64,000 bases of DNA, from contig CM020618.1 of NCBI GenBank assembly GCA_009829735.1, positions 9,887,119 to 9,951,118 of the forward strand, in the 5' to 3' direction. The notes under the pieces are model-generated. The model made no database searches. It was not told the DNA's origin and worked only from the letters and a program-made list of their open reading frames with translations. Shown piece after piece: positions 60,709-64,000 of this stretch. The position numbers and the translations under genes were made by a program. Origin of the DNA: Pyropia yezoensis. Lineage: Eukaryota; Rhodophyta; Bangiophyceae; Bangiales; Bangiaceae. How positions within the stretch are numbered: position 1 is the stretch's first letter; every line of letters begins with the position of its first letter.

Positions 60709-62307
60709 ATGTCGGGCGCGGCCATTGTGGGTGCGGATAGTGCCCCTGCCCCCACCGGACGGATGAATTGTGTCAACCCCGCCACGGGGGAGACCTACGC
60801 CACCGTCCCGCTGACGCCCCCCGCCTCGGTGGCAGGCGTCCGCGCGGCACTGGCCGAGGCGCAACCCGCCTGGGCGGCCCGCTCCGTGGCGGACCGCATT
60901 AGGGCCGTTTCTGCCTTTGTGGACGGCGTCATCGATCGCGCCGAGGCGCTCGCGGCGGCCGTGTCAGTGGCTACGGGCAAACCCGCGTACGCGGCCGTCG
61001 ACGAGGTGATTGGCCTTGTTGCCTCTGCCCGCGCCATGGCGGCGGCCGCGCCCGAGTGGCTGGCAGACGACACCTCCCGCACGTGCTCCTTGATGGCAGC
61101 AGGCCGGCCGACGGTGGTGCGGCGTGTTCCGTTGGGGATTGTGGCCATGCTGACGCCGTACAACTTCCCGCTCACGCTCGCGCTGGGCAACGTGCTGCCC
61201 GCCCTCATTGCGGGCAACTGTGTAATGCTCAAGGTGTCTGAGGTGGTCCCTGGGGTGGGGCTGCTAATCGAGGGGCTCCTGTCTGAGCTCGCTGACGGTG
61301 TTTTGGCCCCGCTGGTACGTGTATTGCACGGTGGGGGGGATGTGGGCGCCGCGATGGTCGACGCCGCTCGTGGCTCGCCCGACCACGTCCTGTTTATTGG
61401 GAGCGTCTCGGTGGGACGCAAGGTGGCGGCCGCGGCGGGAGCGGGAGGGGTGGGGTGCACCCTCGAACTTGGCGGAAAAGACTGCGCAATCGTGTGCGCC
61501 GACGCGGACGTACCTTCGGCTGTTCAGGCCGTCGCCACGGGCGCGTTTTATCATGCGGGCCAGTGCTGCATTGGCGTGGAGCGCGCGTATGTGGTGGACA
61601 CAGCGTACGATGCGTTTGTGGAAGCCATGGTCAAGCACGTACAGCAGAAGGTTACGTACGGCTACACGCCGGCGACCAGTGGTGGGGATGGAGACGACGG
61701 GCAGGAGGACGCAAAGAAGGCGGACGTGACGTACGGCTGCGCCACCGCCCGCAGTCAGCTGCGGACAATCCAGGCGCACGTGGATGCGGCAGTGGCCGCC
61801 GGCGCCAAGGTCCTCACCGGTGGCCAGGCGGATGGCATTTTTTACCCGCCAACGGTGCTTGCCATGCCTGAAGGCTCTGCCACCGCTGCTAGTGCGCACC
61901 CGGTCCTCTGCGAAGAGACGTTCGGGCCTGTCCTGCCCATTGTGCGAGTGCCGTCGGCCGAGGCGGCCGTCGCGGCGGCCAACGACACGTCGTTTGGGCT
62001 GGGCGGCTACATTTTTACGGGCGACGCCGCCCCCGGCGGGGCGGGCGACCGGCTGGCGCGGCAGCTACAGACGGGTGGGGTCGTTCTCAATGACGTATTT
62101 CTACAAGCCTTTCACACCGGCGTGCCGTTTGGAGGCACCCGCAGCTCGGGGCGTGGCCGCATTGGTGGCCGGGAGGGGCTCCTTGGCTTTACCACCACCC
62201 AAACGATCGTGTTGTGTGCCGCGGGGGGGGCGCCCGACTGGGAGTTTCGGGACTCAAGCGCCAAGCTGGGGATGCTCCGGGAGGTGTTTGGCCGCCCCCG
62301 GGCGTGA
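60709..62307 (+). CDS. NAD(P)-dependent aldehyde dehydrogenase
   Basis: 532 residues, single exon, starting at ATG 60709 (cgccATGT). All aldehyde dehydrogenase landmarks are present: MNCVNPATGETYATVPL, VPLGIVAMLTPYNFPLTLAL (nucleotide-binding entry), GNCVMLKVSEV (coenzyme Lys), FIGSVSVGRKVAAAAG (Rossmann region), CTLELGGKDCAIVC (general-base Glu), FYHAGQCCIGVERAYV (catalytic Cys), CEETFGPVLPIVR and GVPFGGTRSSGRGRIGG. An Asp/Gly-rich insert of about 20 residues (DGDDGQEDAKKADV) lies in the second half. There is no clear organelle signal, so the cytosol is likely. The subfamily is uncertain. It is not the P5CDH type encoded at 16532-19264, and it shares its general plan with succinate-semialdehyde- and ALDH22-like enzymes. 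Confidence 0.88.
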   Translation: MSGAAIVGADSAPAPTGRMNCVNPATGETYATVPLTPPASVAGVRAALAEAQPAWAARSVADRIRAVSAFVDGVIDRAEALAAAVSVATGKPAYAAVDEVIGLVASARAMAAAAPEWLADDTSRTCSLMAAGRPTVVRRVPLGIVAMLTPYNFPLTLALGNVLPALIAGNCVMLKVSEVVPGVGLLIEGLLSELADGVLAPLVRVLHGGGDVGAAMVDAARGSPDHVLFIGSVSVGRKVAAAAGAGGVGCTLELGGKDCAIVCADADVPSAVQAVATGAFYHAGQCCIGVERAYVVDTAYDAFVEAMVKHVQQKVTYGYTPATSGGDGDDGQEDAKKADVTYGCATARSQLRTIQAHVDAAVAAGAKVLTGGQADGIFYPPTVLAMPEGSATAASAHPVLCEETFGPVLPIVRVPSAEAAVAAANDTSFGLGGYIFTGDAAPGGAGDRLARQLQTGGVVLNDVFLQAFHTGVPFGGTRSSGRGRIGGREGLLGFTTTQTIVLCAAGGAPDWEFRDSSAKLGMLREVFGRPRA

Positions 62308-63166
62308 GGGTGAAGGAGGGGGTGCGGGCCGGTTCGGGAAGGTCATTTTTCGTTGCTGTTTGTTGCTTTTGTTTGTGCCCTGCCCTTTTGTTTTCGGCGT
62401 CACCGTCACCATCGATGAGACGGTGGCAGCGGCAGCTGCCGACACAGTGGGGGTGGCGGCGGCCGCGGTGGGAGGAAGGCCCCTTTGCTGACAGCTGCCG
62501 ACAAGGGGGGGTAAGGGGGCGTTGCCGCCGCGGCGCCACGACTGCGCTCCCGACGGCTGCACCCGGCCAGCGGCGCGTCCATCCCCGTGTTGCAACCAAT
62601 TGGTACCAAGGCGGACAACGCTCCACCCCGAAGTTCCCCCCCCCCCCCGCCCACCACCGAGCTTTCCTCTTCTCGCCCTGAGCTGGCTCGACCCGCACAG
62701 CCACGTCCATCCTTTCCCCCTGCGGCCACCGCCGTGCGCCCTTTGTTTACTTGTTTTTCCGGCCGGCGCCCTTGGCATGGCCACCTGTTCGTATGTAGAG
62801 ACTGACGTGGTGAACAGTAGAAGTCCACAGACACAGTCGTTTTCGTTGCTGCCGCCGGGGTCAGCCAACCGTGTCCCCCCTGCCCTCCGCACACCGCTGC
62901 CTCCCGCGCCCACCTCATTGCCCCACCCCCCCCCCGCCCTTTCGTCAACTCCCCTCCTCTCTCTCCCTCGCCGTTCCTTCCCACCCGGCACACACTTCCC
63001 TCACCCCCCACAGCCGCTCACACACTTCCCACCGATAATCGCTCTCACTCACCATCAGACGCCCACCAAAAAAAGAAAGACCGTCACCGCCCATAGGATG
63101 AGCAGCCACCCCCCGAGGCGGCACCCTGCAATGGGGCCTCGGAGACTCCATACGAGCCACCCAGCG
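62308..63166. other. Intergenic with C/T-rich leader
   Basis: Mixed sequence turning into a pyrimidine-rich tract at about 62930-63060, as found before other starts in this window. This supports a promoter for a gene beginning near 63167. Confidence 0.35.
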
Positions 63167-63432
63167 ATGGCTGCCCCCCACCCCCCCCCCCCCCCCCCCC
63201 CCCCCCTCCTGGTGCCTGCTCCGCCCCCCTCACGGTCTTGCACCGACGGGTTCCCGCCCTGCGGGCGTACAGTACACCGGCACGCCCTTCACCCGCGTAT
63301 GTCCCAGCGACCAGTGCCGGCGGCGGCTTCGGCAGTTGGACGCCCGCTGCGCTACGCGCGGCGGCTGCTACTGCGAGTGCGGGTAGAGGTGGAGGGGCGG
63401 CAGGCGGAGAGGGCAATGAGATGGCGCCTACG
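63167..63432 (+). CDS. Possible first exon of an unrecognised gene (3' incomplete)
   Basis: ATG 63167 (agcgATGG) begins MAAPH and a poly-Pro stretch encoded by a C run (about 63177-63206). After the run, a coding-like frame reads GACSAPLTVLHRRVPALRAY and then TSAGGGFGSWTPAALRAAAA to EMAPT, with a donor-like site (cctac/GTGAGC) at about 63433. The two parts are one base out of register, so either the C run is miscounted or the start is elsewhere. The Arg/Ala/Ser composition resembles an organelle-targeting sequence. No downstream exon could be recognised before the window ends. Confidence 0.3.
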
Positions 63433-63433
63433 T

Positions 63434-64000
63434 GAGCGGCAGCAACAGCCGCTGCCGCGGCGCAGAGTGGGGGAGAAGCTCCTGTTCTGCTCGCAGTCTT
63501 CCTCGTCTGCGCCCCTTGCGTGGGCAACAGTGGGCGGCGGCTCCAGCCGCCGTCGCAGAGTCCCGTGCGCCGAGCATCGCCACAGCTGTTCCCATCCCCC
63601 TGCCTGCCGATTAGCCATCGCCCATCCCCTCTGCACTCATTGTCCGGCCAGCCGCGCCCGCTCTCCTGTCGCCCCCACGGCCCCTCCGCAGCCACCCGAC
63701 CAGGGTGTTGCGACCGCTCTTTTGTGTGGCAACCCGCTCTTCCCACCGCCGCCGCACGAGACGCCGCCATCCGAGGCAAGTGCGCCCAGCGCAGGACGTG
63801 ACCTGTGCCCAACGCCGCCCCCCCTCACCCCCCTTCCCCCTTTCTACGTCTGCGCTCCCCTCAGCGCCACCCCAAACCGGCAATGGGGGCACCTCGACGG
63901 TCCGCCATCAGCCTAGCCTTGCACCAACGCCACGGTTCGGAATGACAGGGAGGCGCCCCCGTGCGGAGTCGACTCCAGACGCGCCGGCGGTGGCTGGCCA
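63434..64000. other. Window end, no assigned gene
   Basis: C-rich sequence that may hold an intron and further exons of the candidate at 63167. Open frames on both strands show no known domain. Confidence 0.3.

Noticed and set aside
1-64000. Retroviral, LTR or other virus-like elements
   Set aside because: No reverse transcriptase, integrase, capsid or protease motifs and no paired long terminal repeats were noticed in any frame.
1-64000. tRNA and rRNA genes
   Set aside because: No cloverleaf with a GTTCRA-type T-loop and matching acceptor stem, and no rRNA core sequence, was spotted by eye. A covariance-model scan would be needed to exclude them fully.

Overview
The window reads as nuclear DNA of a very GC-rich eukaryotic alga, most likely a bangiophyte red alga of the Porphyra/Pyropia kind. 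This is an inference. It rests on extreme GC content with strongly GC3-biased genes, few short introns (about 200-470 bp), Gly/Ala/Pro low-complexity insertions inside conserved proteins, plastid and thylakoid-lumen targeting sequences, and eukaryote-only genes (gamma-tubulin complex GCP2, VPS45, FEN1, GPHR/GTG, mitochondrial ACAD and P5CDH). No rRNA, CRISPR array, virus-like element or convincing tRNA was seen.

Layout. 1-11 kb: the 3' part of a membrane-protein gene (+), then a minus-strand run of a three-exon Golgi pH regulator (GPHR/GTG), a two-exon thylakoid-lumen protein, GCP2 (with an apparent poly-C frameshift near its start) and a plastid HEAT-repeat protein. Two DNA elements with terminal inverted repeats (649 bp and 153 bp) flank the HEAT gene. 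11.9-19.3 kb: a hypothetical Ala/Gly-rich protein, a PET127-family mitochondrial protein, and a three-exon mitochondrial P5C dehydrogenase on the opposite strand. 19.3-23.8 kb: homopolymer-rich DNA with one unresolved coding candidate. 23.8-34.6 kb: a divergent fructose-bisphosphatase-like protein, a Golgi sulfotransferase, a secreted Cys-rich orphan and a secreted trypsin-fold protein lacking two catalytic residues. 35-46 kb: a minus-strand run of acyl-CoA dehydrogenase, WRN/BLM-type RecQ helicase, VPS45 and an HxxxDG acyltransferase. 46.5-48.1 kb: a three-exon beta-strand-rich protein. 48.8-52.6 kb: a large C2H2 zinc-finger protein with one finger split by a 43-residue insert. 52.6-58 kb: extreme G/C low complexity with a 500-N gap (55684-56183). 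58-62.3 kb: FEN1 and an aldehyde dehydrogenase, then a possible first exon of another gene.

The genes are a housekeeping mix and not an operon-like system: DNA repair (RecQ, FEN1), endomembrane traffic and pH (VPS45, GPHR), microtubule nucleation (GCP2), mitochondrial amino- and acyl-chain catabolism (P5CDH, ACAD), mitochondrial RNA (PET127) and extracellular or cell-wall functions (sulfotransferase, secreted proteins). The observations most worth follow-up are the trypsin-fold pseudoprotease, the FBPase-like protein that has lost metal ligands, the zinc finger with an inserted loop, an unusual 5' splice-site preference (GTRCGT) and the two inverted-repeat elements. Exon joins were deduced by eye from splice dinucleotides, reading phase and remembered family sequences. 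No database search was possible.
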